Source of the DNA: Lamellibrachia columna
Lineage: Eukaryota; Annelida; Polychaeta; Sabellida; Siboglinidae
Length of the DNA: 64,000 bases
NCBI GenBank assembly: GCA_963662155.1
Contig: OY759263.1
Coordinates: 26,434,048-26,498,047 of the forward strand
Reading direction: 5' to 3'
Under the pieces are notes generated by a model. That model was not told where the DNA came from. It did not search any database and saw only the letters and a list, made by a program, of their open reading frames with translations. Shown piece after piece: positions 53,401 to 63,960 of the stretch. Within the stretch, counting starts at the first letter, position 1; every line of letters begins with the position of its first letter. Made by a program: the position numbers and the translations under genes.

Positions 53401-55264
53401 GGGCGTCTCACGTCTTTGACTACATCCGATCAGACACGTACAAGTAGTAAGTAGTGGTTTGTGGGACACTGTGGCGTTGTGGTTAGAACGTTGGACTCTC
53501 AATCGAGAGAACCCGCTTTGAAACACTCTTGTTGTCGTTTCGTTCATCCCACGCTTCAGTTCACTCAGCTGTATAAATGAGTACCTGGCTATAGACAGTG
53601 GTGGATATGTGAATGAATAGTGTCTACCATTCAGCACCGCATATAATGGCACAATGAATTAATTATAGGGTGCATGAAATCAGCAATCTGCTGATGTAGA
53701 GAGATATCGAGGCCGTAGAGTAAATGACAAAAATGTCACTCCAATAATTTGAAAACATTTGGAGTCTCCACCACATGAATTTGCCAGAAATGCTTCAGAT
53801 GATCACATGTATGGAAAATTGGGAATAAAGCTCTAAGTTAAATTGGTAAGAAGTAGATAAGAACTTTATTTATTGATTTTGGTCACATATACTTACATTA
53901 TATTATGAACCAATCAATAGACAATAAGTGCGACTAAGGAGGTCCTATAGAAACCCCTCAAAGTGGGATTTATGTCCCTTCCGCCGATGATTATGTTTCC
54001 CTCGCTATCGTTCCCTCCACCCAGTCCATGTTGTGATCTTCCTCTGTGGCTTGTTGTTTTACTGAACATGACTGACTAAATCTGCCATATTGCAACATAA
54101 ATGCATATATAATAAAACTTATAAAAAGAAAGAAATCATTGTGTATCTGCAAAGATCATTACAAGTATATGTACACATCCTTGCAGTGAACACTGTTTCC
54201 AACAGTCACATTTTGCAATATTCGCATTGTTTATTACATTTCTGTTCTGTTTCCATTGAAGGACACCCCGGGTCAAATAATGGTTAGTTCATTAAATAAA
54301 ATTCACATTTTGTCATAGGCCCTATTCAGATTGTATGTTATGTTACTTATCAAATAAGTTCACTTGTAAGACATGTGCATAACAACAACCGTATTTCACA
54401 AATAAAGTTGCCACATCAGCATAGGTGTTTGTTGATGCAAAAATAATGCATTTCTGGACAGTGAATTTATTTAAAGTAATAAAACAAATTTTGGAAATTC
54501 CCCTGGAATTATTAAGTACAACTGTGTTTTTTTTATCAAAATTTTTCGTACTAAGAGAACGTCAATTTTTTTCTTGGCCAATGTCTTGCAGTCACACCTA
54601 GTGGAGACACCTGAACTTTGTTGCAGTACTGCAACAACCAATCAAATCTAGTGGGAGAACTTTATTTGGACCAGTGAAATCTTGTGCAAGAATTTCAGTT
54701 GTTTTGGCCATTGACCAATCAGCTCTAACACAACTAAATTTTACCAGATGTCATATCTTTAAATGTGACTGCGCAACATGTGTTTTATTAATTTAGATAT
54801 CCCCAGTGCTTTGATCATGCGCATCAGACTGCGAACTGTGTATGTCTGGAAAACATAGTTTAGTTGATGCTTTACACTGCATCATGCAGTGTAAATGCTG
54901 GCCTGTAATATATAATGAAAAATTTGTGGGGATTGGTGTATACAAACAGATAATATGAGTGTGGCCTGCCAGTAGGTTTATTGTTTTCATTGCAAGGGAA
55001 CGATTCTTCTTTTTGGCACCAGATCGCATTGCAGTGAATAGCATGTCGCCACGTTAAGTGGACAACATAAATAAGTAATGATGAGAACGCTACAGACTTT
55101 GGCATAGGACAACATAGGACAACATGCTTGATAGCAATAGTACCAGTCAGTAACACCAATTTTGCTGTGACTGTTTCAGTCTCTACGGGCGACACATCGA
55201 TGCTGGGTCTTCACCACCGCCGATAACCAACGACAAGTCCAAGAAGATTAGTCGCAAAGTCTAG
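44674..55264 (+). CDS. RSU1: RSU1, Ras suppressor protein 1 (nine exons)
   Basis: Join: 44674-44779, 46475-46525, 47548-47615, 49017-49069, 50599-50717, 51005-51087, 51422-51536, 53314-53446, 55180-55264; 813 nt, 270 residues (human RSU1 is 277). All introns are GT/AG and the phases agree. The start is the first in-frame ATG and gives M-S-K-F-K-K-Y-L-D-D-L, like the family start. Leucine-rich repeats follow: L-T-R-I-T-L-S-H-N-K-L, L-E-I-L-T-L-F-N-N-H-I, L-E-V-L-D-L-T-Y-N-N-L, L-R-A-L-F-L-S-D-N-D-F, L-R-E-L-H-V-Q-G-N-R-L. The C-terminal cap Y-G-R-H-I-D and the K-S-K-K-I-S-R-K tail are also family features. RSU1 is a cytosolic adaptor at integrin adhesions that binds the LIM protein PINCH in the ILK-PINCH-parvin complex and was first described as an inhibitor of Ras transformation. 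AATAAA signals lie at 56071 and 56834. Confidence 0.96.
45360..46145 (+). mobile_element. Truncated copy of inverted-repeat element family T (copy C)
   Basis: It shares the interior of the elements at 61327-62231 and 62655-63548, including GGCCTGGTGGGCCA, CCACCCCGGTGCCACAA, TTGCTACTAGCAACGACATG and GCATCTGATTCTCAAACA. Both terminal repeats are missing, so this copy in RSU1 intron 1 is dead. Confidence 0.8.
46475..46525 (+). CDS. RSU1: RSU1 exon 2
   Basis: Acceptor TTTAATTTTCAG, donor GTGAGA. Encodes T-M-R-Q-L-T-R-I-T-L-S-H-N-K-L-S, the first leucine-rich repeat. Phase 1 to 1. Confidence 0.93.
47443..47482. repeat. (AT)n microsatellite in RSU1 intron 2
   Basis: About 20 AT units, about 65 bp upstream of exon 3. 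Confidence 0.93.
47548..47615 (+). CDS. RSU1: RSU1 exon 3
   Basis: Acceptor TGCTGCACCTCAG, donor GTAAGT. Encodes L-P-A-G-I-A-D-L-V-N-L-E-I-L-T-L-F-N-N-H plus I-Q. Phase 1 to 0. Confidence 0.95.
49017..49069 (+). CDS. RSU1: RSU1 exon 4
   Basis: Acceptor TTTTTCTTCAG, donor GTGAGT. Encodes E-L-P-I-T-M-S-S-L-P-K-L-R-I-L-N-L and two bases of Gly. Phase 0 to 2. Confidence 0.95.
49140..49270. repeat. AT-rich tandem repeat (AATAAGATTTTTTTTAATTT)n
   Basis: About five degenerate copies of a roughly 20-bp unit in RSU1 intron 4. Confidence 0.8.
50599..50717 (+). CDS. RSU1: RSU1 exon 5
   Basis: Acceptor CTTTGTTGACAG, donor GTGAGT at 50718. Encodes V-N-R-L-S-S-L-P-R-G-F-G-A-F-P-V and L-E-V-L-D-L-T-Y-N-N-L-D-E-K-S-L-P. 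Phase 2 to 1. The last 33 bases of this exon are tandemly duplicated into the following intron. Confidence 0.96.
50685..50878 (+). repeat. 56-bp tandem duplication of an exon end and its donor
   Basis: Copies start at 50685, 50741, 50797 and 50853 (the last is partial). Each begins AGAAGTCACTG, and the first three include the exon-end TTCTGTCTC and GTGAGTT. In the two complete extra copies the base before GT is T rather than G (TCTGTGAGTT), which weakens them as donors. The duplication spans the exon 5-intron 5 border of RSU1. Confidence 0.95.
51005..51087 (+). CDS. RSU1: RSU1 exon 6
   Basis: Acceptor ACGTTGCTACAG, donor GTAAGT. Encodes T-L-R-A-L-F-L-S-D-N-D-F-Q-G-L-P and S-E-I-G-K-L-K-N-L-Q-I. 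Phase 1 to 0. Confidence 0.96.
51422..51536 (+). CDS. RSU1: RSU1 exon 7
   Basis: Acceptor TTTGTTTGCAG, donor GTGAGT. Encodes L-V-L-R-E-N-D-L-I-S-L-P-K-E-I-G-N-L and Q-G-N-R-L-T-V-L-P-P-E-L. Phase 0 to 1. Confidence 0.97.
51633..51800. repeat. 17-bp minisatellite (GACATCATCATAATAAA)n
   Basis: About ten nearly perfect copies in RSU1 intron 7. Confidence 0.95.
52315..52675. repeat. About 32-bp minisatellite in RSU1 intron 7
   Basis: The unit is CACATCATTGTTGTTGTTGA followed by TAGGGAAACTGT, with about twelve copies of variable length because the GTT number differs. Confidence 0.93.
52878..52976 (-). mobile_element. Partial MITE, same family as 55387-55676
   Basis: It starts CGTATTCGACCTATTTAGCA and continues through TAATCAGCAGGATCCATAAT to TTTGACTAGTGTAG. 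This is the right end of the 55387 element in opposite orientation, with its other end lost. Confidence 0.82.
53314..53446 (+). CDS. RSU1: RSU1 exon 8
   Basis: Acceptor CGACCTCTTGTAG, donor GTAAGT. Encodes N-L-D-L-V-G-S-K-Q-V-F-K-G-E-N-N-P-W and H-V-F-D-Y-I-R-S-D-T-Y-K, matching the family's C-terminal cap. Phase 1 to 2. Confidence 0.97.
53465..53640 (+). mobile_element. tRNA-derived SINE, head and short body
   Basis: Starts ACACTGTGGCGTTGTGGTTA (box A-like) with CTCTCAATCGAGAGAACCCG, and continues with TTCACTCAGCTGTATAAATG and AGTACCTGGCT. It begins less than 20 bp after the donor of RSU1 exon 8. Confidence 0.82.
53640..54290 (+). repeat. Interspersed repeat family F, most complete copy
   Basis: It contains ATTCAGCACCGCATATAATG, CAATCTGCTGATGTAGAGAG, GGTCACATATACTTACATTA and CTGACTAAATCTGCCATAT. 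The same blocks occur in order but split at 62235-62440 and 63760-63960. The type of element is unknown. Confidence 0.75.
55180..55264 (+). CDS. RSU1: RSU1 exon 9 and stop
   Basis: Acceptor TGTGACTGTTTCAG. Encodes L-Y-G-R-H-I-D-A-G-S-S-P-P-P-I and N-D-K-S-K-K-I-S-R-K-V, then TAG. The tail ends a few residues earlier than in the human protein. Confidence 0.96.
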
Positions 55265-55386
55265 ACAGCGATGAGTGGGCCAGGTAATACCACACAGTGG
55301 CTCCTTTGACTGAAGCAAAGTGAAGAGAGCTGCTAGAGAAAATCACTAGTATGAACGATGACCAGTGTGTGTTAAATTATATGTAC

Positions 55387-55676
55387 CGTATTTGACCTAT
55401 TAAGCGTACAGTACACGTGAAAAAAAATTGGGCCATGGAAAAATGTCAAGAAATCTGTTCTGTACACCAAAATTGTTTTCTCTAGACAATAAGGTAACTG
55501 TTTAGCACTAGTGGTGTCATTTGGTGACTATTGTAGAACATGTGAAAAGTGGTGACAACTGTTTAACACCAGATGGCGACACTTATTCCACACTAGTCAA
55601 ATTACAGTAATTATGGATCCTGCTGATTAAGAGGTGTACGCTAATTAAGGCATGTACGCTTAATAGGTCGAATACG
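55387..55676 (+). mobile_element. 290-bp MITE with 8-bp target duplication (hAT-like)
   Basis: The element starts CGTATTTGACCTATTAAGCG and ends CGCTTAATAGGTCGAATACG, imperfect terminal inverted repeats. It is flanked on both sides by ATATGTAC (55379-55386 and 55677-55684), an exact 8-bp target duplication as made by hAT transposases. It has no coding capacity and lies 123 bp past the RSU1 stop, probably in the 3' UTR. Confidence 0.93.
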
Positions 55677-56099
55677 ATATGTACACATGTATTATTCTGA
55701 TTGCCTCATCTGAATGTAGAAATAGTTTTGCTTGAATTTAAGCAACAGTCAAACACAAACATGTTTAATAGCAGTGCCATAAAACTTAACATGCTATGAC
55801 ATGTATAACATACTTTCTAATAGAAACAATTTTTTTAGGGAAATTGTAGAAGTAAGAAATATGTCATTCGTTGGATTCCATTGTTGTTTTAAGAGTATGA
55901 ACATGTTCACAGAACTACAACACTTTGAACCAGCCAGATGGAATCATCCCCAAATGTCGGATATATTCACATTTGTTGTATTCTCTGGACATCTCTCCTA
56001 TTGCCAATATATTAATTTCAACACAGATGTTCAGAACGCATCCATAAAGGTGAAACAACAAAGATTTTGAAATAAATTTTGAGTAGTGACTGTGCAATG

Positions 56100-57920
56100 C
56101 TTTGTACGACAAAGCAAAGAATTTTACACAGATTAAACTGCATTTTGTTCAGCAAATATTGTCCAAAATATGCAGTTTAGTCATTAATAAAATGGAGCAT
56201 GACTTATATCTAGATTACACCAAAGATGACAACACGGCTTTTTATTATGTGATTTCTTAATTGTTGCCATGTTGGGAACAGTTCAGTTGAATTGTGCAAC
56301 ATTTGGGAATTGTGCATTTTAGTGTTGTAGATTGATGAGTCTTCCACAGAGTTAGTGTTATTTATTATCTTGGACAGAATTGGTGGTCATATGACTGTGC
56401 TTAATACACCTGATATACCTAGTGTTATTTAGTTTGTTATGAATCAATAACGAACATGTTAAAATGGCTATTGGTTAGTGTAGTAACAGAAGGTAGGGTT
56501 GTTTATTGTTATAGCAGTGATCTGAACTTAGCTGACGTTTAATATTCATGCAGGGCGTTCAACATGACTGAAGTATCATGTATGAAATATTTATTGTGTG
56601 CTTCTGTATTTTTATACATCACCAGTTGGTGGAATATTTTGTATTCATAGATATGGTATTTACGAATGTACAATTACAGTAGTATTGTAGCGTAGAAGCT
56701 CTGTATTCTATTTATTGATATTAAAATGAATTAGTTGTTAATGTTTGTATTTGCAGAAGTAAGTATACAGTTAGCTAACATAGCTGAGCATTTATAAATA
56801 GTGGTGCTAATTTAAGGTCCCAGTAACTTATGCAATAAATGTCACTGTTTTGTATCCACATGTTACCCTATGAGATATAAAAAATTTATAATAAGTTATT
56901 ACATTAGTTTGTTGGTGAAAGTTCTAACTACGTTTTAAAAGAAACGATTGTTAAAAACATTAAGAATAATCTTTTCCTAAATGTTAACCTATAAAGATAC
57001 AGGAATTTTAACCAAATTATTACAGTACGCTGCTGTGTATCAAGCGAAGTGAATCTAAGTGGAAGGCTTAATATATAGAGTATATTAACTCACGAACTCG
57101 GAAAACTACTTTATGATTGTTCATCATGGTTTTTACCTTTCAAGAAACTGGTTGGAAACTAGAAATTGTTCATCTGCTATTTCTGGTTCTTATTGGCAGC
57201 ATGATGCTCACCAGATGTCACTAGTGGTTTGTTGAATTTATTGGGCCAAAGATTTTGGAGTTTGTAAACTTGATTGTGAGACTATTGGAATGACTTCAAA
57301 AGACCAACTGTCATGTTAAATGCATCGTACGTTAGCAACCTGTGCAGATGATTTTACAAGAGCTGTTTCAACTTTGCGATTGGGCTTGTGCAGGTCATGA
57401 ATGTTTGACCGATGTTGGAATTGATCCTTGGAGCAGGTTTTTATGCTGTATAGCCATTGGCCAAGTAGCAAATTAGCTAACTAATATATTTGTATGTATT
57501 ATATACTACTACAGGTGTACTAGAGTGCAAACGCAATGTGTAATACTAAAATTGTGAATATTGTGGCTGTATCTAACATACAGAAATTGGGTTTTATATT
57601 GTATCTATTAAACACATGCTCGATTGCAAGCACAGCTTTTGTGACAATTTCCTTGGTCATTTTTCATGTGGCATTTTGAGATATTTATTACAGTATGTCA
57701 TAAAATTTCAGGGGCCCATTTAAATATGATAATGCAGCCATAAGCAGATTTCATCATTAAAAGTGACTGTATAATTTTACAACTGCATTTAACCCATAGC
57801 CTTATAAGCATTAGTAATAATAAATTCTGCAAATGCAAAGTAGTTTTTGACTCCTATTTGATGGTGGAGTGGAGATTATGTAACTCAGAAAATTAGTTCA
57901 TAGTTACACACAATTGTTAG
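56100..57920. other. AT-rich non-coding stretch downstream of RSU1
   Basis: No exon, RNA gene or clear repeat is visible. AATAAA at 56071 and 56834 may end the RSU1 transcript. Confidence 0.5.
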
Positions 57921-57924
57921 TAAC

Positions 57925-58150
57925 GATATACGTGTTTCTACGATTGTTCTGAGTTACGTGATCTACGTCAAACGTCCAACGAACACCTCGTGAAACTGGC
58001 AGTGGTACATGATTTTTGAGGCAAGAAATTGTCATGGCATTGCACTACCAAACTTGACTGGGTAGTGCAGGCAGTCGTAATCACTTGCAGTGTTTGCCTT
58101 TGTTCCTGTACAACACTGGGTCACTTGCCTAGTACATCATAAATAGTTGT
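57925..58150. repeat. Interspersed repeat family E, copy 3
   Basis: It shares TTACGTGATCTACGTCAAACG, trimmed here to its core, and GTAGTGCAGGCAGTCGTAA with 6598-6800 and 6957-7290. Confidence 0.75.
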
Positions 58151-58208
58151 CATTGTCACAAAGAATAATTTTCAGTGAAATACATTTGTACAGTAAATTA
58201 ATTAAACT

Positions 58209-58345
58209 ACTGATTGTGTAAATGCTAGCAGTGTGAATATGTTTACAAAATTTACAAATATCTTGTAATGGTGGACTGGACTACACATAGATGAAAAATG
58301 GTTAGACTCGATAAGCCAATGGTGTGTTTATCCACCAGCTTTCTG
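58209..58345 (+). mobile_element. CR1-like LINE 3' end fragment
   Basis: GATTGTGTAAATGCTAGCAG followed by TGTGAATATGTTTA (the C-V-N-A-S-S-V-N-M-F motif) and later CTCGATAAGCCAATGG match the minus-strand fragment at 10470-10878, including its 3' tail. Confidence 0.78.
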
Positions 58346-58947
58346 AGGTTTTGCTTGTTAAACTAAAGTAGACACTGAATAGCTTCTAACTAGACAATCC
58401 CTGTTACATTACTTCATTTAGTAAGTCACAATATAATGGGAAATGTGTTGATGAAAAGGCTAAATGACAACCAGTCTTAATCATCTTTTTGTTGAAAAAT
58501 GCAGAGAAGCAATTTTTTAAGTGCACCAACATTCACACTAGAAATGGTGTTGCTAAGTATACATAGCGCAGCTTTTCAAACTTGTACATGGTAATCTATG
58601 CTGCATAAGGTGTCTGACAGGACAGAGATAGTTTGCTGTATGTCCTAAATCAAACAATTATACAATTACAAACGTTTTTGCAAGGCTAATAATTAACCCA
58701 TTTTAACAAGGTTGTTTGTCTACCTGGTTTTTTATCTAACTGTTGACTCGTGATATATTGTAATGTAGACCTGGTATGTAATCTAACCTGCCGACACATT
58801 AAGGAACAAGCATACACGTATGCACTGAGTACATGGGTGTAAGCATATATTATGGGTGTGTCCCATATAGTATATAGACATACATAAAACACTACACTAC
58901 GTGTCCATGAGCGTCCGTGAGGGGGGCACTTGCCCCCTGCATCTTTA

Positions 58948-58948
58948 C

Positions 58949-58979
<31 letters not shown>

Positions 58980-59034
58980 TATACATATGTATACATATAT
59001 ATATATATATATACACACACACATACATATATAT
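58948..59034. repeat. AT/AC-rich microsatellite
   Basis: Alternating (AT)n, (AAAT)n and (AC)n runs. Confidence 0.92.
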
Positions 59035-59514
59035 ATGCCATTCTGAACGCTGGCATTCTTCCTTCCTGGTTTAGTCTTAATATAGACTAAGCCCTAGTCC
59101 TATACTAAGGGGCTATCCATGATAAAGTACGTCACACTATTTTTTTTATTGTTTTAGACCCATACCCCACCCCCTTACCATTGTAACGCTGGCCTGTAGA
59201 TCTCCCGTAAAATTAGTTCGTTTTGAGAAAAATGTACACATTATTCACCAAGTTTGCGAACTTTTTGCGCGCCATTACAGACTTCACTGATGCATGGTTA
59301 TGATGGTAGAATCCTCATTCCTTTTCCGTTCTAATTCAGTTGAAAGACTCCAAAACTGGTGTAGCCATAGCAGTCATTTGAATCGATGTTATCAATCTAA
59401 TATCAACAGCTAGACGTGCAAAAAAAATTAGATAATGAACGTAACGATCGCCAAGACACCCCTCCGTCACCCCCATGTAACACTCTGTAAGAAGTGAATA
59501 TTCTGAATGATTTC

Positions 59515-60440
59515 ATGTCATTAGTGGTGTTCCACAAGGATCAGTATTGGGACCTATTATCTGTTTAATTTATGTAAATGATATACCAGAGACAGTAAAT
59601 AGTAATGTAAAAATATTTGCTGACGACACCAAAATATTCAGAACATTAAAAAACAAATCTGATTGTGAAATCGTAGATAACTTAAGTGAGTGGAGTAATA
59701 GATGGTGCCTCAACACAAGTAAATGTAAAAGGATACATATAGGCAAAGACAATCCGAAATTCGAGTACACCATGACAACTGAAAATAATAATATCGTTTT
59801 AGCAGATACAGTTCAAGAGAAGGATCTAGGTGTCTGGATTTAAAATAATTTGAAATGGGAGAAACAATTAAGTCGTTGCAGCAACCCAACAAGCTATGGT
59901 GGTTTTGCGTTCTGTAAAGAGAGCACTTTATCTTTTATTGACTTTATCTTTGTTCAACATTGTTCATAATACTTATATTATACCACATCTAGAATACTGC
60001 GAACAGACATGGTCACCTTATTATGCTAAATATATTTTAATGCTTGATAAAGTGCAGTGCAGTGCAGGGCAACAAAACTGGTAATAGGATTAAAGGAATT
60101 TACATGAGGAAATATTAACACAACTAAAACTTTATAGACTTGAAGAACGGAGATTACGAGGAGAAACTTTTAAGTTGTTAACTGGGAAAGAGAACATAGA
60201 CCCAAATCAGTGTTTTAACATTAATCTAAATAACCTCAGAGCCCACAGTGAAAAATTAAACAAACAACAATATAATGTATGAAGCTATGCAGACGCCGAT
60301 TTTTCAGTCAAAGGGTGGTGGATGTATGGAATTCCTTGTCCAATGATTATATCTGCACCCTTTACTAACAGTTTTAAAAACAGAATAGATCAAATCTGGG
60401 TTAAGATATGGGCAAACTATAAAAGGCTTATCTCTAGCCT
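59515..60440 (+). pseudogene. CR1-like LINE reverse transcriptase, broken
   Basis: It starts at S-G-V-P-Q-G-S-V-L-G-P (about 59523), a conserved reverse-transcriptase motif. The catalytic F-A-D-D-T-K (about 59620) follows, then W-S-N-R-W-C-L-N-T-S-K-C-K, a stop after D-L-G-V-W-I, and in other frames L-F-N-I-V-H-N-T-Y-I, L-E-Y-C-E-Q-T-W-S-P-Y-Y-A-K, L-E-E-R-R-L-R-G-E and F-K-N-R-I-D-Q-I-W. Stops and frameshifts make it inactive. The endonuclease and the front of the polymerase are absent, so the copy is 5'-truncated, as usual for LINEs. Confidence 0.92.
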
Positions 60441-60449
60441 TACAAATGC

Positions 60450-61326
60450 TCATTATTTGTAAGTGTAACGCGCTTACCCGGACACCCCTACCCCTTGAGC
60501 GCGACGTACTGCATGAAAGGCTCCGGCCTCGGGGCAACAGCTGCGCTCTGACCCTGTCGTAGGCGGGCCCAATGATTTATTCACAGGCGTGTTTCGGCGA
60601 AATACCTGCGCGTATAAATACAGCGTTAAAATGCAGCGGCCTACTTCGTAGTCTGATTGCGTTGCGTGCACAGCTAGTCTTGTCAGAGTTTAGTCGGCAT
60701 ACCGAGGTACGTGTTTTACAGGTTCATTTAAATCACACAAATGAACGCCAGTTAGTATTATATTAAGTTGACATGATGCTTCAAATTGACGCCGCGCATT
60801 TCACTGGAAGTTTTTTAAAATCTTAATATCGCTCGATTACATCTACTGACAATGTCACAATGACATAGTCGTAGTATATACCGGGTTTCCGTTGGACTGT
60901 CTAATGTGGGCGTGACGACTGTCGTAGACATGCTTATAAGGCGTACCTGTTTATATGGCCTTGTGGGAATATTCTAGCCACCCCGAGGTATAGAAGGATA
61001 GTGGCTTAGCCTTATAGTGGCACATTTGGAATGTATATAATATAATAACATAGTTCTTAACGACTGACTACAACCCTGCCCTGGTATAATAAGTTATAAG
61101 GTGATAAGAAAAGGGCGTATTCATGTTATCCTGCGTCAGTGCGTGTATTGGATGTCATGGGTAGGAGTGTCATAAACGCGCCCAAGTGACTAATCCTTGC
61201 CTACGTTACGGTCGAGTAGGTTCCTAGTCTAGGCAGTCAAATTGCTGTCCCAGTTGACCTTTTGAATAAACATCACTAGAGTCCAGGGAGATGCAATTCA
61301 CTGCCTATCATATAGGCTATATATAG
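60450..61326. other. Non-coding stretch, nothing recognised
   Basis: A GC-richer part (60470-60720) and AT-rich remainder. No exon or repeat family is supported. Confidence 0.45.
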
Positions 61327-62231
61327 CAGGCCTCGACATAAACACTGGCCCAGCACCTTTTTTTGGGACATTCGGGTCACAAGTTTCCACATTTTACTGG
61401 CCCAGTGGGCTAACATAGTTTCAGATCGTTTTTATCCCATTAGTCACAGGTCATTGTTTCAATCGCTTGTCCTTGCCATCCACCCCGGCACTACAACTAA
61501 ACACAATCTTCATCTCATCTGATATTGTGTTGTCGCTTTGTGTAGTTACCATCTTGTTTTGATATGTACCAGCCTCACAAAAAAATCTGCATGACATCGC
61601 TACTAGCGACGACGTGCAGACATTTTGTGAATTCTGGATGCCTATATTTTATTAGGGTTGTGCCATGTTACCAGTATAATATCTGTATATCGCAGCATTT
61701 TCTTCTATCGCAATATTCCTTCGACGTACCGGTTTCATATAAACCGACTGGTTTACGGACTGTCCGCTAGGTTTCACCACAGCGCCTAACATACTTTCCA
61801 GGACCCGTAGATATCTAAGTTTACAGTAACTTTGTACTTCAGTCCCAAAAAATTATATTAGAAAGAAATAAACCCAATTGTAACAGTCATAGTTATACGG
61901 TGTCAGGTCCAGTTTGTATTTTCGAGTATAACTAGCTGTAACTCGATACGCATGTGGTGGCAACACCCGTCATTCTCAAAACGCGACCTGCTGCTTTGAC
62001 AGATGGCATATGATTCTCAAACAATTCCTGCAGCAACATTGTCTGCCGTACGGAATACTGACTGAAATCATGAAAGTATCCTTCGACTTGTAATGTGATG
62101 TATTGCCAAAAATAGTGGGTTTTTTATCAATAAAAACATTTCGGGCCAGTAACGTTTTTGGGGGGCCAGTAACTTTTAACATCTACTGGCCCCATGGGCC
62201 ACTGGGTACAACAGCTTAATGTCAAGGCCTG
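61327..62231 (+). mobile_element. Inverted-repeat element family T, copy A
   Basis: Starts CAGGCCTCGACATAAA and ends TTAATGTCAAGGCCTG, which are inverted repeats. Sub-terminal CTGGCCCAGTGGGC and CTGGCCCCATGGGCCAC are also related. Termini starting CAG are usual in hAT elements. The flanking 8 bp (ATATATAG and ATGTAGTG) agree at only five positions, so any target duplication has decayed. No transposase frame remains in its 905 bp. Confidence 0.85.
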
Positions 62232-62234
62232 ATG

Positions 62235-62440
62235 TAGTGTCTAGCATTCAGCACCACAAATAATGGCACAATGAATTAATTGTAGGATGCAGGAATTCAG
62301 CAAACTGCTGATGTAGATAGATATCAAAACCGTAGATGTATATGCAAAATTTATATGTCACTCCAAGTTAAATAGCTAAGAATAAGATATGAATATTATT
62401 TAGTTGATCACATATACTTACATCACGTTATGAACCATTC
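62235..62440 (+). repeat. Interspersed repeat family F, left part of split copy
   Basis: Matches 53640-53925 (ATTCAGCACCACAAATAATG, CAAACTGCTGATGTAGATAG, GATCACATATACTTACATCA). The rest appears after two inserted elements at 63760-63960. Confidence 0.75.
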
Positions 62441-62446
62441 ATAATA

Positions 62447-62640
62447 TTCCATTTCACTGCCATCTTCTCGTCCAGCCGTCTCCACTCCCCCATCCCTCGC
62501 TCTCATTCTCCCCTTCCGCTCCTGCCAAATCTCTCTTCACACAGTCCTCCCATCTCAGTCTCCGTCTTCTCCTTCTACCTTCCATTCCGAGCACGTCCGT
62601 GCTCTTCATTAACCATTTGCCTTCCATTCGTACTATTGAT
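62447..62640 (-). mobile_element. RTE-like LINE fragment
   Basis: Shares CTCCACTCCCCCATCCCTCG and CACACAGTCCTCCCATCTCA-type blocks with 12795-13135. It encodes the basic C-terminal end of the reverse transcriptase on the minus strand. Confidence 0.75.
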
Positions 62641-62654
62641 AATATATTCCAGAT

Positions 62655-63548
62655 CAGACCTCGACATTAATTCAGGCCACAAGATTTAACATTTTACTGG
62701 CCCGGTGGGCCATCATAGTTTCAGATCGTTTTTATACGATTAGTTACAGCAACATGCTATCGTTTCAATCCCTTGTTGTTGCCATCCACCCCGGTGCTTT
62801 TGACATGTACGAGCCTCACAACAAGTCCGCATGGCGTTGCTACTGACAACGATGGTCGGACTTTTTGTGAAGCTCATGCATTGTGGATGCCTATATTTTA
62901 CTAGGGTTGCGTCAGGTGTTACCGGTATATCGACATATATTGCAGCATTTTCTTCTGCGTGTTACGTATCGGCTGTCGCGATACGTCATCAAAGTAAACA
63001 GATTGGTTTATGGACTGTCCGCTAGATGTCATGACAGTGCCTAACATACATTCCAGGACCCGTTACGGCGCAGATAGCTAAGTTTACCGTAACTTTGTAC
63101 TTCAGTCCAAAACTTTTTATTCAAAAGAAATAAAAACCAATAGTTATAGTTATATACAGTGTCAGGTCCAATTCGCCCGTCATATTTTTGAGTATAACTA
63201 GCTGTAACTTGATACGGGTTGTAAAAAAATGCTGACAGTACGCACGTGGCGGCAGCAGCATCTGTCACTCTCAAGATGCGACCAACTGCGGCTTCGACAT
63301 GAGCTTCTGATTCTCAAACGATTCTAGCAGCAACATTGTCTGCCATGCGGAATACTGACAGAAAGCATAAAAGTAAATCACCAACTGTAAAAGAAATCAC
63401 AGCCAAACTCGCATCATTGACTTGTAATGCGGTGTATCACAAAAATGTTTTTTTTTTATAAAACAATTCGGGCCAGTAACTTTTTTGGGGGCAGTAACTT
63501 TTAAAATGTAATGGGCCACTGGATACAACAGCTTAATGTCGAGGCTTG
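62655..63548 (+). mobile_element. Inverted-repeat element family T, copy B
   Basis: Starts CAGACCTCGACATTAA and ends TTAATGTCGAGGCTTG. The interior follows copy A in order, including TGTCCGCTAGATGTCA and ATAACTAGCTGTAACTTGAT. It is 894 bp long and has no intact frame. Together with the LINE piece at 62447 it interrupts a family F repeat. Confidence 0.86.
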
Positions 63549-63759
63549 CAGATGTTCTCTGTGGCATACTATCCACATGCTATGGATCTATACACTGCAA
63601 TTGTATAGAACTATACAATGCAATTGTATATGTTGGCGCTAGCTGGAAAATATCATCTTAGTAATTCGTCAGCCAAGTTTATTTACCGTGTGATATATCG
63701 TGGGCATCCTCAAATAATATATTGATGGAAATTACCCCCTTTTACTATTCTTGTTATTT

Positions 63760-63960
63760 TACTGAATGTTTCTGACTAAATCTGCCATATGATAAAAAGA
63801 AACCATTGTGTATCTCCAGTACTCATTAAAAGTATCTGTACACAAGTCTGTCATTTTGTAGTTGTTCAGTGCTGCCCTCTAGCCACGGCACAGCATACTT
63901 GAACTTCTGTTCTCATTCAACCATGGGGAATCCACACGTCACAGGAAAACATGATAATTC
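63760..63960 (+). repeat. Interspersed repeat family F, right part of split copy
   Basis: Matches 54050-54290 (TTTTACTGAATGTTTCTGAC, TAAATCTGCCATATGATAAA, CCATTGTGTATCTCCAG). It completes the block begun at 62235. Confidence 0.72.
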
